Positions 23,256 through 32,834 of a stretch of 47,967 nt of DNA are shown one piece after another. The number at the start of each line of letters is the position of its first letter. The first letter of the stretch is position 1. The DNA is from Peterkaempfera griseoplana. GTDB taxonomy: Bacteria > Actinomycetota > Actinomycetes > Streptomycetales > Streptomycetaceae. The translations under genes and the position numbers were made by a program. The stretch covers positions 1 to 47,967 of the forward strand of contig NZ_LIQR01000090.1 in NCBI RefSeq assembly GCF_001418575.1. The letters are read 5' to 3'. Below the pieces are notes generated by a model. That model was not told the origin of the DNA and searched no databases. It saw only the letters and a list, made by a program, of their open reading frames with translations.

Positions 23256-24137
23256 TCAGCCCATCACCGGCAGGACGGCCGAGAGATCGCTGCGCTCCCC
23301 GCTCGCCGAGACCGCGGCCGACTCCACCGCGTCGGCCCAGGAGGTCCGGCCGGTGGCCAGGCGGATCCAGGTCAGCGGATCGGTCTCCACCACGTTGGGC
23401 GGAGTGCCCCGGGTGTGCCGGGGGCCCGCCACGCACTGCACCACCGCGTACGGCGGCACCCGCAGTTCCACCGCACCACCGGGGGCCGCCTCGGCCAGGG
23501 TGTCGGCGAGCAGCCTGGCCGCGGCGGCCAGCGCCTGCCGGTCGTGGCGGAACGCATCCGGTGCGTGCACTGGTCCGTCCACACCCTGTGCACGGGCGGC
23601 GCGCTCCACCGCGTCGGCGAGGTCGTCCGCATGGACCACGGTCTCCAGCAGCCGGGTCACCAGGAAGTCCGCAAGTCCGATCGTTCCGAACCGCACCACC
23701 ACGCGGCGCTCCGGGTCCGCGGCCTCGGGCCCGGTCAGCATCCGGTGCAGGGCGTCCCGCTCCCGGTCGAACCGCTCGGCCAGCGCGGCCGGCGACTCGG
23801 CGGGCCGCTGCCGGGCCGCCTCGTCGATACCGGCGGCAGCGGTCCGGGTGGCCAGCGCCCAACCGGTCAGCGTCAGGGGCTCACCCTCCGGCACCGGATC
23901 GTGGAGATGGGCCGGCGCCCAGCCCATCACCCAGCACAGATGGACCACCAGGTCGGCGACGGTCCACTCGCCCAGCCGGGTGGGCGCCGCCAGCAGCGCC
24001 TCAGCCCGGGGGTGTGCACACAGGCTGTGGACGGCCTCGTGGATCGCATCGGTCTGCGAGACCAGAGCCTCACGGACCTTCGCGGGGTCATAGCGGCGGG
24101 GGCGGCGGGTGGCCTTGGCGGTACGCGGCTGCGGCAT
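23256..24137 (-). CDS. Maleylpyruvate isomerase-type mycothiol-dependent enzyme with sterol carrier domain
   Basis: 293 aa, ATG at 24137. The N-terminal DinB-like four-helix region has the metal-ligand His pattern of the mycothiol-dependent maleylpyruvate isomerase family (LGEWTVADLVVHLCWVMG about 62-79; LLETVVHADDLADAV about 163-177). The C-terminal about 100 residues (LAEAAPGGAVELRVPPYAVVQC; VVETDPLTWIRLATGRTSWADAV) form the SCP2-type domain seen in these proteins, including the conserved ETDPxTWxRLATG. It probably transfers or isomerises a small molecule using mycothiol; substrate unknown. It lies downstream of purL, separated by a hairpin. Confidence 0.85.
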   Translation of the reverse strand: MPQPRTAKATRRPRRYDPAKVREALVSQTDAIHEAVHSLCAHPRAEALLAAPTRLGEWTVADLVVHLCWVMGWAPAHLHDPVPEGEPLTLTGWALATRTAAAGIDEAARQRPAESPAALAERFDRERDALHRMLTGPEAADPERRVVVRFGTIGLADFLVTRLLETVVHADDLADAVERAARAQGVDGPVHAPDAFRHDRQALAAAARLLADTLAEAAPGGAVELRVPPYAVVQCVAGPRHTRGTPPNVVETDPLTWIRLATGRTSWADAVESAAVSASGERSDLSAVLPVMG

Positions 24138-24280
24138 GCGCCGAGCCTAGCCAGCAGGACCTGGGCGTACGCACGATCCGCGGCGGCGGCTGCCGTGCGG
24201 GACGGGCACCGAGCAGCCGCTGGGGTGCCCTGCCGCGGACCCGGAGTGCGCAGCGCCGGTGAGGCGGGGGCAGGCGGCAC

Positions 24281-24314
24281 AGTGCCCCCGGACGGCGAAC
24301 CGCCCGGGGGCACT
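24281..24314 (-). terminator. Terminator after purL
   Basis: 11-bp stem AGTGCCCCCGG / CCGGGGGCACT with a 12-nt loop, 40 bp beyond the purL stop. The rest of the 216-bp gap to the next gene shows nothing more. Confidence 0.7.
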
Positions 24315-24353
24315 CGATGGCGGCGGATCCCGGTGCCGCCGGACCGGGAGGAC

Positions 24354-26618
24354 TCAGCCCAGCAGCGCCGGGAAGGTCTCCAGGTGGGCGGTGCGCAGCT
24401 CGTCGAGCGCCACGGAGAAGTGGCCCTGGATCTCGATCGAGTCCCCGTCCACCACACCGATGCGGGCGGCGGGCAGGCCCCGGGCGCCGCACATGTCGGT
24501 GAAACGCAGTTCCTCACTGCGCGGCACCGCGACGATCGCCCGGCCGGCCGACTCCGAGAAGAGCAGCACAAAGGGGTCGGTTCCCTGCGGCACCACGATG
24601 CGGGCGCCGCGACCACCCTTGAGGCAGCTCTCCACCAGGGCCTGCGCCAGACCGCCGTCGGAGAGGTCGTGGGCCGCGTCGATCATGCCGTCACGGGAGG
24701 CCGCGATCAGGATCTCGCCCAGCAGCCGCTCGCGCTCCAGGTCCACCTTGGGCGGCAGGCCGCCCAGGTGGTCGTGGGCGACCTGGGCCCAGGCGGAGCC
24801 GCCGAGCTCGTCCTCGGTGTCACCGAGGAGGTAGATCAGCTGCCCCTCCTCGGCGAAGGCCATCGGCGTACGCCGGTTGACGTCGTCGATGACGCCGAGC
24901 ACACCCACCACCGGGGTGGGGTGGATGGCGGTCTCGCCGGTCTGGTTGTAAAGGGAGACATTGCCACCGGTGACCGGGGTGCCCAGCACCTGGCAGGCGT
25001 CGGCCAGGCCACGGCAGGCCTCGGCGAACTGCCACATGACGGCGGGGTCCTCGGGCGAGCCGAAGTTGAGGCAGTCGGTGACGGCCAGCGGCTTGGCGCC
25101 CGTGGCGGCGACATTGCGGTAGGCCTCGGCCAGTGCCAGCTGGGCACCGGTGTACGGGTCCAGCTTGGCGTAGCGGCCGTTGCCGTCGGTGGCGATCGCG
25201 ACGCCGAGGTTGGTCTCCTCGTCGATGCGGATCATGCCGGAGTCCTCGGGCTGGGCAAGCACCGTGTTGCCGAGCACATAGCGGTCGTACTGCGAGGTGA
25301 CCCAGGACTTGTCGGCCTGGTTGGGGTGCGCGGCCAGCGTGAGCAGCGCGGCCTTCAGCTCGTCACCGCTGACCGGGCGCTTGAGGCGCTCGGCGGTGGG
25401 GGCGTCGGCCTGGAGCTCGTCCTGCCAGTCGGGGCGGGCGTAGGGGCGCTGATAGGTCGGGCCCTCGTGCGCGACGGTGCGCGGCGGTACGTCCACCACC
25501 TGCTCGCCGTGCCAGAAGATCTCCAGCCGCTCGCCGTCGGTGACCTCGCCGATCACGGTGGCGATGACATCCCACTTCTCGCAGATCTCCAGGAAGCGGG
25601 CGACCTTGCCGGGCTCGACGATGGCGCACATGCGCTCCTGCGACTCGCTCATGAGGATCTCCTCGGGCGAGAGCGTCGCATCACGCAGCGGCACCCGGTC
25701 CAGCTCGACCCGCATACCGCCGGAGCCGGCCGAGGCCAGCTCGCTGGTGGCGCAGGAGAGGCCGGCGCCGCCGAGGTCCTGGATGCCGACGACCAGCTTC
25801 TCGGCGAAGACCTCAAGGGTGCACTCGATGAGCAGCTTCTCCTGGAAGGGGTCGCCGACCTGCACCGCGGGGCGCTTGGCCGGGCCGCTGTCGGAGAAGG
25901 TCTCGGAGGCGAGCACGGAGACGCCGCCGATGCCGTCGCCGCCGGTGCGGGCACCGTAGAGGATGACCTGGTTGCCGGCGCCGGAGGCCTTGGCGAGGTG
26001 AATGTCCTCGTGCTTCATCACGCCCACGCAGAGGGCGTTGACCAGCGGGTTGCCCTGGTAGCAGGGGTCGAAGACGATCTCGCCGCCGATGTTGGGCAGG
26101 CCCAGGCAGTTGCCGTAGCCGCCGATGCCGGCGACCACACCGGGCAGCACCCGCTTGGTGTCCGGGTGGTCGGCGGCGCCGAACCGCAGCGGGTCCATCA
26201 CCGCGACCGGGCGGGCTCCCATGGCCAGGATGTCGCGGACGATGCCGCCGATGCCGGTGGCGGCACCCTGGTAGGGCTCGATGTAGGAGGGGTGGTTGTG
26301 CGACTCCACCTTGAAGGTGACCGCGTAGCCCTGGCCGACGTCGACGACGCCGGCGTTCTCACCGATGCCCACCAGCATGGCGTCGGAGGCCGGGGCCTTC
26401 TCGCCGAACTGCTTGAGGTGGACCTTGCTGGACTTGTAGGAGCAGTGCTCGGACCACATGACGGAGTACATCGCCAGCTCGGCGCCGGTGGGGCGGCGGC
26501 CGAGGATGTCCCGGATGCGCTGGTACTCGTCCTGCTTGAGGCCCAGCTCGGCCCACGGCTGCTCTGCGTCGGGGGTCTCGGCGGCGTGCGAGACGGTGTC
26601 GAGGTGCTTCTGCGACAT
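24354..26618 (-). CDS. purL: Phosphoribosylformylglycinamidine synthase subunit PurL
   Basis: 754 aa, the small PurL type that needs PurQ and PurS. It catalyses the ATP-dependent amidation FGAR to FGAM, step 4. It has two PurM-like repeats: motifs [58 protein letters not shown] and GGIGNCLGLP-like [17 protein letters not shown] in the first half; [17 protein letters not shown] (preceded by AHDL) in the second. The ATG at 26618 uses the last A of the purQ TGA (TGATG), so the subunits are translationally coupled in the order purS-purQ-purL. Confidence 0.98.
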   Translation of the reverse strand: MSQKHLDTVSHAAETPDAEQPWAELGLKQDEYQRIRDILGRRPTGAELAMYSVMWSEHCSYKSSKVHLKQFGEKAPASDAMLVGIGENAGVVDVGQGYAVTFKVESHNHPSYIEPYQGAATGIGGIVRDILAMGARPVAVMDPLRFGAADHPDTKRVLPGVVAGIGGYGNCLGLPNIGGEIVFDPCYQGNPLVNALCVGVMKHEDIHLAKASGAGNQVILYGARTGGDGIGGVSVLASETFSDSGPAKRPAVQVGDPFQEKLLIECTLEVFAEKLVVGIQDLGGAGLSCATSELASAGSGGMRVELDRVPLRDATLSPEEILMSESQERMCAIVEPGKVARFLEICEKWDVIATVIGEVTDGERLEIFWHGEQVVDVPPRTVAHEGPTYQRPYARPDWQDELQADAPTAERLKRPVSGDELKAALLTLAAHPNQADKSWVTSQYDRYVLGNTVLAQPEDSGMIRIDEETNLGVAIATDGNGRYAKLDPYTGAQLALAEAYRNVAATGAKPLAVTDCLNFGSPEDPAVMWQFAEACRGLADACQVLGTPVTGGNVSLYNQTGETAIHPTPVVGVLGVIDDVNRRTPMAFAEEGQLIYLLGDTEDELGGSAWAQVAHDHLGGLPPKVDLERERLLGEILIAASRDGMIDAAHDLSDGGLAQALVESCLKGGRGARIVVPQGTDPFVLLFSESAGRAIVAVPRSEELRFTDMCGARGLPAARIGVVDGDSIEIQGHFSVALDELRTAHLETFPALLG

Positions 26619-27295
26619 CAGGCGTTGACCAGCTTCCTCAGGATCGAGGTGAAGAACCCGAGACCCTCGGTGCCGGGGCCGGTGAGCGGTTCCACGGCGT
26701 GCTCGGGGTGCGGCATCAGGCCGACCACATTGCCGGCCGCGTTGCTGATGCCGGCGATGTCGCGGTACGACCCGTTGGGGTTGACGTCCAGGTAGCGGGC
26801 CACGACCCGGCCCTCGGCCTCCAGGGCGTCCAGGGTGTGCTCGTCCGCGACGAAACGGCCCTCGCCGTTCTTCAGCGGGACGGTGATCTCCTGGTCCTGG
26901 GCGTAGTCGGAGGTCCAGGCGGTGCCGGCGTTCTCGATGCGCAGCTTCTGGTCGCGGCAGACGAAGTGCAGGCTGTCGTTGCGGGTGAGCGCACCGGGCA
27001 GCAGATGCGACTCGCAGAGCACCTGGAAGCCGTTGCAGATGCCGAGCACCGGCATCCCGTCCCTGGCCTGCGCGATGACGGTGTCCATCACCGGAGAGAA
27101 GCGCGAGATGGCTCCGCAGCGCAGGTAGTCGCCGTAGGAGAAGCCGCCGGGCAGCACGACCGCGTCCACCTGGTGGATGTCCTTGTCGCGGTGCCAGAGG
27201 GCGACCGGCTCGGCGCCGGCCAGGCGGACCGCGCGCTGGGCGTCGCGGTCGTCGAGGGAACCGGGAAAAGTGACGACGCCGACGCGGACGGTCAC
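26618..27295 (-). CDS. purQ: Phosphoribosylformylglycinamidine synthase subunit PurQ (glutaminase)
   Basis: 225 aa from a GTG at 27295 that overlaps the purS stop (GTGA). It is a class I glutamine amidotransferase that supplies ammonia to PurL. The nucleophile Cys87 lies in [13 protein letters not shown]; the His-Glu of the triad is in [12 protein letters not shown] near residue 200. N-terminal [18 protein letters not shown] and [17 protein letters not shown] are typical of PurQ. Length matches the family. Confidence 0.98.
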   Translation of the reverse strand: MTVRVGVVTFPGSLDDRDAQRAVRLAGAEPVALWHRDKDIHQVDAVVLPGGFSYGDYLRCGAISRFSPVMDTVIAQARDGMPVLGICNGFQVLCESHLLPGALTRNDSLHFVCRDQKLRIENAGTAWTSDYAQDQEITVPLKNGEGRFVADEHTLDALEAEGRVVARYLDVNPNGSYRDIAGISNAAGNVVGLMPHPEHAVEPLTGPGTEGLGFFTSILRKLVNA

Positions 27296-27546
27296 TTTGC
27301 CTCCTCCTCGACTCGCACGGTGAAGTCCTCGATCACGGTGTTGGCGAGGAAGGTCTCGGCTGCTTCCCGGATACGGGCCAGGGTGGCCTCGTCTGCCGGG
27401 CCGTCCAGCTCGAGTTCGAAGCGCTTTCCCTGACGGACGTCGGAGATCCCGGCAAATCCCAGACGCGGCAGTGCACGCTGCACCGCCTGGCCCTGGGGGT
27501 CGAGGATCTCCGGCTTGAGCATGACGTCGACGACGACGCGTGCCAC
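27292..27546 (-). CDS. purS: Phosphoribosylformylglycinamidine synthase subunit PurS
   Basis: 84 aa from a GTG at 27546 with GGGAG five nt upstream (reads [19 protein letters not shown]). PurS forms a dimer that bridges PurQ and PurL and channels ammonia. The [16 protein letters not shown] and [11 protein letters not shown] blocks are family hallmarks. It is the first gene of the purSQL operon. The long open frame upstream is only GC bias. Confidence 0.97.
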   Translation of the reverse strand: MARVVVDVMLKPEILDPQGQAVQRALPRLGFAGISDVRQGKRFELELDGPADEATLARIREAAETFLANTVIEDFTVRVEEEAK

Positions 27547-28063
27547 TGGCACTCCCGATGTTGGTGCGTGTGGGCGGGAACCCCAGAATAACCGGCCTTT
27601 CGGGCCTCCCGACGGCCCGGGACGCTGCGACGCGCGTAGACCACCGCCCCTTACCCGTCGGCGCGCGCCACCCGCCGAGCGCTGGCGCATCCCACGAAAT
27701 TCACCTCTTTCGCCGGTTTCAGCCCCACCGCCGCCCGATCGGTGAAGGCGATCTGGAACGCCGTCATTACCGGCACTCCGGGCAGATCGGCCGCCGTATC
27801 GACCAGCGGTATCGGCCGCCGGTATCGGACCGGTATCCGATGGGTCACGGAACCGGCCCGGATAATCCGTCAGCAAAAAGTGAAGGCTTCAATTCTCCCG
27901 TGGTTTTGGTGCAGAATAAGGACACCGGTTGCGGCAGGTGGTTCACACCCTGCGGATCGTCGCACCCTTCCGACGGGCCGCGCGGCAATCGGTGCACACC
28001 GGGTCGCTCGGCGCCCTCCCGGGCCGCCGTCGGCGGCCGCATTGCCCGAGAGGATTGACACCC
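27547..28063. other. Divergent region purS / lsr2
   Basis: 517 bp without a supported gene; a 65-codon minus frame (27651-27848) lacks start signals. It carries a repeat cluster (27793-27839, listed separately) and an AT-rich stretch at about 27868-27925, the kind of DNA that Lsr2 itself binds. A GGCC-CGAAA-GGCC mini-hairpin and TTATTCT occur about 45 nt before the purS start and may be part of its promoter or leader. Confidence 0.5.
27793..27839. repeat. Four CGGTATCGG-type direct repeats between purS and lsr2
   Basis: GTATC cores at 27796, 27809, 27822 and 27833 (spacings 13, 13, 11), mostly in the longer context CGGTATCGG; the last is CGGTATCCG. The third and fourth copies with their flanks form a near-palindrome. 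Looks like a multi-site operator. Confidence 0.6.
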
Positions 28064-28381
28064 ATGGCACAGCGTGTAGTGGTCACGCTCTCCGACGACC
28101 TGGATGGCGGTGCGGCGGAGGAAACCGTCCACTTCGGCATCGACGGCAAGTCGTACGAGATCGACCTGTCGACCGACAACGCCGAGAAGCTTCGGGAGGT
28201 CCTCGCGCCCTATGTGACGGCCGGCCGCAGGCAGAGCCGTTCCGGCAAGTCGTTCCGGCGCACCGCGCTCGCGCCGGACCCCGCTGCGGTGCGCGCCTGG
28301 GCCCAGTCGCACGGAATGGACCTGCCGGCGCGCGGCCGGATCCCCAAGCACGTGTACGAGAAGTTCGCCGAGGCGAGCTGA
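28064..28381 (+). CDS. lsr2: Lsr2-family nucleoid-associated protein
   Basis: 105 aa from the ATG at 28064 with GAGAGGA eleven nt upstream. The N-terminal dimerisation/oligomerisation domain (MAQRVVVTLSDDLDGG...VHFGIDGKSYEIDLS, about 1-55) and a linker rich in Arg/Lys/Ser precede the DNA-binding domain (PDPAAVRAWAQSHGMDLPARGRIPKHVYEKF). RGR at 90-92 is the AT-hook-like minor-groove contact. Lsr2 silences AT-rich and horizontally acquired DNA, including antibiotic clusters, in Streptomyces. Streptomyces carry two paralogues; this is the one encoded next to purS. Possible autoregulation through the AT-rich upstream stretch is inference. Confidence 0.96.
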   Translation: MAQRVVVTLSDDLDGGAAEETVHFGIDGKSYEIDLSTDNAEKLREVLAPYVTAGRRQSRSGKSFRRTALAPDPAAVRAWAQSHGMDLPARGRIPKHVYEKFAEAS

Positions 28382-28464
28382 GCCGCTGGCCCGTTCGGGC
28401 GTCACGACCGGCCCCGTGCCGGTCGTGGCGCCGGGGGTCGCGGCGACCACCCCGTTGGATGGGG

Positions 28465-28470
28465 TAGAGT
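28465..28470 (+). promoter_or_regulatory. Likely -10 of the tRNA-Gly transcript
   Basis: TAGAGT in GGGTAGAGTAC, a good housekeeping -10. The -35 about 18 bp upstream is weak (CGGCGA). A GGCACC-AGA-GGTGCC hairpin (28510-28524) sits just before the first mature tRNA. Confidence 0.45.
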
Positions 28471-28525
28471 ACTTCTCGTCGCCACGGCCCGACAGGGTGG
28501 TGGAGGCAGGCACCAGAGGTGCCAG

Positions 28526-28598
28526 GCGGACGTGGCTCAGTTGGTAGAGCATCACCTTGCCAAGGTGAGGGTCGCGAGTTCGAATCTCGTCGTCCGCT
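28526..28598 (+). tRNA. tRNA-Gly (GCC), copy 1
   Basis: 73 nt: acceptor GCGGACG / CGTCCGC, anticodon loop TTGCCAA giving GCC, T arm with GAGTTCGAATCTC, discriminator T. CCA is not encoded. Identical to the copy 55 bp downstream. Confidence 0.96.
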
Positions 28599-28614
28599 CT
28601 GAGCAGGACAAATG

Positions 28615-28639
28615 CATCACCCCTCTCACCAGGGGTGAT
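28615..28639 (+). terminator. Hairpin between the two tRNA-Gly genes
   Basis: ATCACCCCT / AGGGGTGAT, 9-bp stem with a 7-nt loop. Without a T-run it is more likely a processing or partial termination element. Confidence 0.45.
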
Positions 28640-28653
28640 ACCATAAAGATCAT

Positions 28654-28726
28654 GCGGACGTGGCTCAGTTGGTAGAGCATCACCTTGCCAAGGTGAGGGT
28701 CGCGAGTTCGAATCTCGTCGTCCGCT
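28654..28726 (+). tRNA. tRNA-Gly (GCC), copy 2
   Basis: Base-for-base identical to copy 1 over 73 nt, anticodon GCC. No separate promoter is obvious, so both copies are probably made from one precursor. Confidence 0.96.
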
Positions 28727-28734
28727 CCAGGTAT

Positions 28735-28770
28735 GGAGGCCCACTCGAAAGAGTGGGCCTCCGTCGTTTT
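28735..28770 (+). terminator. Rho-independent terminator after tRNA-Gly
   Basis: 12-bp perfect stem GGAGGCCCACTC / GAGTGGGCCTCC with a GAAA tetraloop, followed by GTCGTTTT. Canonical intrinsic terminator. Confidence 0.92.
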
Positions 28771-28802
28771 CATGTACGTGTCAGCCGGGCAGAACACCCT
28801 GC

Positions 28803-30077
28803 ATGACGCCGAGCAGGCTGCTTGACCAGGCCCGGGGGCTCACCAGGGACCAGCGCAACGCCTTTGTCGCCGCCTATCTCGGGTGGGCGATGGACGCCTT
28901 CGACTACTTCCTCGTGGTGCTCGTCTACAGCGAGATCGCGGACGAGTTCCAGGTGTCCCTCACCGACATGGCCTTCCTCACCACCGCCACCCTGGCCATG
29001 CGCCCGGTCGGCGCCTTCCTCTTCGGCCTCTGGGCCGACCGCCGGGGACGCCGCATCCCCCTGATGGCCGACGTCCTCTTCTACTCCCTGGTCGGTTTCG
29101 CCTGCGCCTTCGCCCCCGACTACACGGTGCTGCTGGTGCTGCGGCTGCTCTACGGCATCGGCATGGGCGGCGAATGGGGCCTGGGCGCCGCCCTCGCCAT
29201 GGAGAAGATCCCCCCGGAGAAGCGCGGCTTCTGGTCCGGGGTCCTCCAGGGCGGCTACTCCCTGGGTTATCTGCTCGCCGCCGTCGCCTTCCTGGTGATC
29301 GAGCCGGTCTTCGGCTGGCGCGGACTCTTCGCCTTCAGCCTGCTGCCCGCCCTGGTGGCCCTCTGGGTGCGCAGCCGGGTCGCCGAGAGCGAGGTCTGGA
29401 GCAACGCCGTACGCCGGGGCCGCACCCCCGCCCGCCAGGTGTTCCGCAACCCCGCGGTGCTGCGCCGGTTCTGCTACCTGGTGGCCCTGATGACCGCCTT
29501 CAACTGGATGTCCCACGGCACCCAGGACGTCTACCCCACCTTCCTCAAGAAAGGTCTGGGCTTCTCCCCGCACACGGCGATCGCGGTGGCCGTCGTCTAC
29601 AACATCGGCGCCATGATCGGCGGCATGCTGCTGGGCGCCTGGTCGGAGCGGCTGGGCCGGCGGCGCACCATCATGCTGGCAGCCGGCCTCGGGCTCCCCG
29701 TGGTGCCGTTCTTCGCCCTCTCCACCACCCTGGGCCTGCTGATGGCCAGTTCGTTCCTGATGCAGCTCTGTGTGCAGGGCGCCTGGGGCGTGATCCCGGC
29801 CCACCTCAACGAGCTGAGCCCGGATGCGATCCGCGGCTTCTACCCGGGCGTCACCTATCAGCTGGGCAATCTGATCGCCGCTCTGAACCTGCCCGTCCAG
29901 GAGGCGTTGGCGGCGGACCACGGCTACCCCGCCGCCATCATGGTGACGGTGCTGCCCACCCTGGTGGTGGTGATCCTGCTGACCGCGGTCGGCAGGGAGG
30001 CCAAGGGCGTCCGGTTCGGTGCCGTGGACACCGCGACGGCCCCGCGGGCCGCCGCAGCGGGTCCCGCGGAGCCGTGA
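28803..30077 (+). CDS. MFS transporter, sialate/carboxylate:H+ symporter type
   Basis: 424 aa from the ATG at 28803; no ribosome site is evident, so a leaderless or alternative start is possible. Twelve predicted membrane helices. Motif A is [14 protein letters not shown] between helices 2 and 3 (about 78-92). [23 protein letters not shown] in helix 1 and [24 protein letters not shown] are typical of the sialate:H+ symporter (NanT/lactate, SHS) branch of the sugar-porter-like MFS. Likely imports an organic acid with protons; the exact substrate cannot be told. It is convergent with purC, 24 bp apart. Confidence 0.88.
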   Translation: MTPSRLLDQARGLTRDQRNAFVAAYLGWAMDAFDYFLVVLVYSEIADEFQVSLTDMAFLTTATLAMRPVGAFLFGLWADRRGRRIPLMADVLFYSLVGFACAFAPDYTVLLVLRLLYGIGMGGEWGLGAALAMEKIPPEKRGFWSGVLQGGYSLGYLLAAVAFLVIEPVFGWRGLFAFSLLPALVALWVRSRVAESEVWSNAVRRGRTPARQVFRNPAVLRRFCYLVALMTAFNWMSHGTQDVYPTFLKKGLGFSPHTAIAVAVVYNIGAMIGGMLLGAWSERLGRRRTIMLAAGLGLPVVPFFALSTTLGLLMASSFLMQLCVQGAWGVIPAHLNELSPDAIRGFYPGVTYQLGNLIAALNLPVQEALAADHGYPAAIMVTVLPTLVVVILLTAVGREAKGVRFGAVDTATAPRAAAAGPAEP

Positions 30078-30101
30078 GCCCCGGCATCGGCATCGGCAGG
30101 G

Positions 30102-31019
30102 TCAGGACCAGGGGGTCCCGGTGAGCCGCTCGTACGCCTCGATGTACTTGCCCCGGCTGCGCTCGACGATCTCGTCCGGCAGCGGCGGCGGGGGCAGCTC
30201 ACCCGTGCGGTCCCAGCCGGACGCCGGGGAGGAGAGCCAGTCGCGGATGAACTGCTTGTCGAAGGACTCCTGCGGGCGGCCGGGCTGCCAGCTGTCGGCC
30301 GGCCAGAAACGGGAGGAGTCGGGGGTCAGCACCTCGTCGGCGATGACCAGCCGCGGGTTCTCCTTGTCGGCCTCCGGGTCCAGGCCGAACTCGAACTTGG
30401 TGTCCGCCAGGATGATCCCCCGCGACCGCGCGACATCCCTGGCCCGGCTGTAGACGGCCAGCGTGGTCTGCCGCAGCTGGGCGGCCGTCTCGGCGCCGAT
30501 CCGCCGGGCGACCTCCTCGTAGGAGACGTTCTCGTCGTGCTCGCCGACCTCCGCCTTGGTCGCCGGGGTGAAGATCGGCGCGGGCAGCTCCGAGCCGTCC
30601 ACCAGTCCCTCGGGCAGCGCGAGTCCGCAGACGGTGCGGTCCCGGTCGTACTCGGCCAGACCGGATCCGGTGAGGTAGCCGCGGGCCACGCACTCCACCG
30701 GGAGCATCTCCAGGCTGCGGCAGACCAGGGTGCGGCCCGCCCAGTCCGCCGGGGCGCCCTCCGGGACGTCGGTGGAGATGACATGGTTGGGCACCAGGTC
30801 GGCCAGCAGGTCGAACCACCAGAGCGAGAGCCGGGTGAGGATCCGGCCCTTGTCGGGGATCTCGTTGGGGAGCACCCAGTCGTAGGCGGACGTCCGGTCG
30901 CTGGCGACCATCACCAGGTCTCCGGCGGCGTTCCGGTAGAGGTCGCGCACCTTCCCGGTGTGGATGTGGTCCAGTCCGGGCACCTGCACCGGATCGGGCT
31001 TCACGACGAATCCGCTCAA
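30102..31019 (-). CDS. purC: SAICAR synthase (phosphoribosylaminoimidazole-succinocarboxamide synthase)
   Basis: 305 aa. The start giving the family N-terminus MSGFVVKPDPVQVPGLDHIHTGKVRDLY is a TTG at 31019, preceded by AGGAC; no ATG or GTG fits. It joins aspartate to CAIR, step 8. Signatures: HTGKVRDLYR (phosphate loop), VASDRTSAYDWVLP, LEMLPVECVARGYLTGSGL, and ADTKFEFGLD with ADEVLTPDSSRFW near the C-terminus. Against the S. coelicolor enzyme as I recall it there is a short charged insertion (DPEADKENPR) after EFGL. Confidence 0.97.
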   Translation of the reverse strand: MSGFVVKPDPVQVPGLDHIHTGKVRDLYRNAAGDLVMVASDRTSAYDWVLPNEIPDKGRILTRLSLWWFDLLADLVPNHVISTDVPEGAPADWAGRTLVCRSLEMLPVECVARGYLTGSGLAEYDRDRTVCGLALPEGLVDGSELPAPIFTPATKAEVGEHDENVSYEEVARRIGAETAAQLRQTTLAVYSRARDVARSRGIILADTKFEFGLDPEADKENPRLVIADEVLTPDSSRFWPADSWQPGRPQESFDKQFIRDWLSSPASGWDRTGELPPPPLPDEIVERSRGKYIEAYERLTGTPWS

Positions 31020-31061
31020 CGGTCCTGTCCTTGTGGTCGGGGGGCTGCCACCGCGAGTCTT

Positions 31062-32684
31062 TCACGCGCCATGGCCGGCGGCCCGAGCCGGTCGGCTGCG
31101 GACCGTCCCGGGAGTGACGGGAGGGGCGGCCGGACGGGCCGCCGGCACCGGGCCTGAGTCCGCCGGGGACGGCAGGCTGCCGTTCCCTCCGGACCCGCGG
31201 CTGCCGTCGATCACCACCTGGTCGCCCTCCCTCACGGCGTCGTCGTCCAGCGGCCGGATCTCGGTCCAGCCGCCGCCCGCCGCGCCGGTGAGCACCTCCG
31301 TACGGTGACGGGCGCCGCCCCGGTAGACCACGACTGCGGTGCCGCCGTCCCGGCCGGTGCTGAGCGCGGCGGTGGGCACGGCCAGCACCCGGCCCCGTGA
31401 CGGCTGGGTCTGGACGGTCACCAGGACGGCCCGTGCCGTCAGTCCCGGGTCCAGCTCGTGGTCGGGGCGGACCACCATGGGGTAGCCGGAGCCGCCGGCC
31501 GTCACCGTGCCCCCGGGCGCAGCGTCACCGGAGGCGGTGGCGCCGGCCGCCGTACCCACCGGCTGTACCGCCGAGGGGGCGTCCGCGACCGAGGCCACCG
31601 TGCCGCTGGTGCTGACCCGCCCGGTCTCCGAGACGATCCGCACCGTCTGGCCGGGCTGCACCAGACCGCGCGCATAGCCGGGCAGCCCGCTGCGGATCAC
31701 CAGCCCGTCTCCCGAGACGGTCATCGCGCTGCGGGTCACCACGGCTCCCACCGATGCCGCCACCGAGTCCACCGTGGCCGGGAAACCCCTCAGATAGAGC
31801 ACCTCGGCGACGGGCAGCATCGGCCCGTCCGCGGTCCTCGCCGCCGCCAGCCGCCTGCGGGCGGCGGTCAGGTCGTCGCCGCTGCGGGCCACCTGCCGCC
31901 GCGCCGCCTGCACCGCCTGCTCCGCGGCGGCCCGCTCCAGCTTCGAGCCGGAACCCCCGTCCGCCGCCGCCTTCGCCGCCGCGACCCGGGCCCGGGCGGC
32001 CTGCAGCGTCTCGCGGTCGTCCTGCCATGCCCGGCGGGCCGACGCCACCGCGTCCTCGGCCGCTTCCCGCAGCATGGCGCCGTCCGGCTGGGCGGGCAGC
32101 GGGGTGTACCCGCGAGAGCTGTAGAGAGCGGCCAGTGCGGCGGCCGTTCCGGCGCCGAAGGTGGCGTCCTTGTCGCCGCCGGTCGCGAAGCCCAGGCCGC
32201 GCAGCGCCTTCTGCAACTGGCTGACGTCCCTGCCGTGGGCGCCGGGCTTGAGGTCGCGGTACGCCGGCAGGCCACCCGGCAGGGCGAACACCGGGCGGCC
32301 GGAGATCTCCACCAGCACCCGGCCGGCGGCGACCAGTTCACCGGCGCGCACCGGCAGGCCGGTCACCACGGCCCGTACGGTGTCGCTGCGGTCCTGGGTG
32401 AGCGGTGTCACCTGCACGGTCTGACCGGCCGCCACCATGCCGGGGGCGGTCACCGAACCGTCCAGCGCCCGGCGCTCCACCCTGGCCGTCAGCACCGTGG
32501 GGCCCGGGTCGCTGATGGTGAGCCAGGCCGCCACCGCGCCGCTTGCCAGCAGCAGTGTGCCGATCAGCAGTCCGGCTGCCAGCTGGTGCTCCGACGCCCA
32601 TCGCCACCGCCGCGGCCCCCCGGGGTCGCCCCCGTCCCGGGCGCCGCTGCCGGGCACCGCCATCTGCTGGCCACCGCCGGACAT
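31062..32684 (-). CDS. Membrane-fusion-type adaptor with peptidoglycan-binding domain
   Basis: 540 aa from the ATG at 32684 with GGAGAGG upstream. One N-terminal membrane segment (about 35-56), then an extracellular HlyD/RND-adaptor-like beta-barrel (about 62-110: VTAPGMVAAGQTVQVTPL), a peptidoglycan-binding_1 domain (about 150-205: LKPGAHGRDVSQLQKALRGLGF), a coiled-coil hairpin (about 220-300), and C-terminal adaptor domains ending in a Pro/Ala-rich tail. Such proteins normally work with a MacB-type ABC exporter encoded next to them; none is visible here. Upstream is the dimethylformamidase-like gene and downstream, 42 bp on, purC. Confidence 0.85.
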   Translation of the reverse strand: MSGGGQQMAVPGSGARDGGDPGGPRRWRWASEHQLAAGLLIGTLLLASGAVAAWLTISDPGPTVLTARVERRALDGSVTAPGMVAAGQTVQVTPLTQDRSDTVRAVVTGLPVRAGELVAAGRVLVEISGRPVFALPGGLPAYRDLKPGAHGRDVSQLQKALRGLGFATGGDKDATFGAGTAAALAALYSSRGYTPLPAQPDGAMLREAAEDAVASARRAWQDDRETLQAARARVAAAKAAADGGSGSKLERAAAEQAVQAARRQVARSGDDLTAARRRLAAARTADGPMLPVAEVLYLRGFPATVDSVAASVGAVVTRSAMTVSGDGLVIRSGLPGYARGLVQPGQTVRIVSETGRVSTSGTVASVADAPSAVQPVGTAAGATASGDAAPGGTVTAGGSGYPMVVRPDHELDPGLTARAVLVTVQTQPSRGRVLAVPTAALSTGRDGGTAVVVYRGGARHRTEVLTGAAGGGWTEIRPLDDDAVREGDQVVIDGSRGSGGNGSLPSPADSGPVPAARPAAPPVTPGTVRSRPARAAGHGA

Positions 32685-32834
32685 CTCCGGTCCCTCTCCG
32701 TCCGCGAGCACCTGCCGTGGGCCGCCAGGAAATCCGGCGAACGTGACACCGGGCCCACAGTAGGACAAATACCATCACGGCTTGGGGCCGTCGGCATCCA
32801 CGCCGCAGGACGCACCTGGACGGCCCCGGTCGGA

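Noticed and set aside
23232-26795. 1187-codon plus-strand frame opposite purL
   Set aside because: Antisense shadow of purL and the sterol-carrier-type gene; composition is not protein-like.
27651-27848. 65-codon minus frame between purS and lsr2
   Set aside because: No ribosome site, no recognisable sequence, and it spans the repeat cluster.
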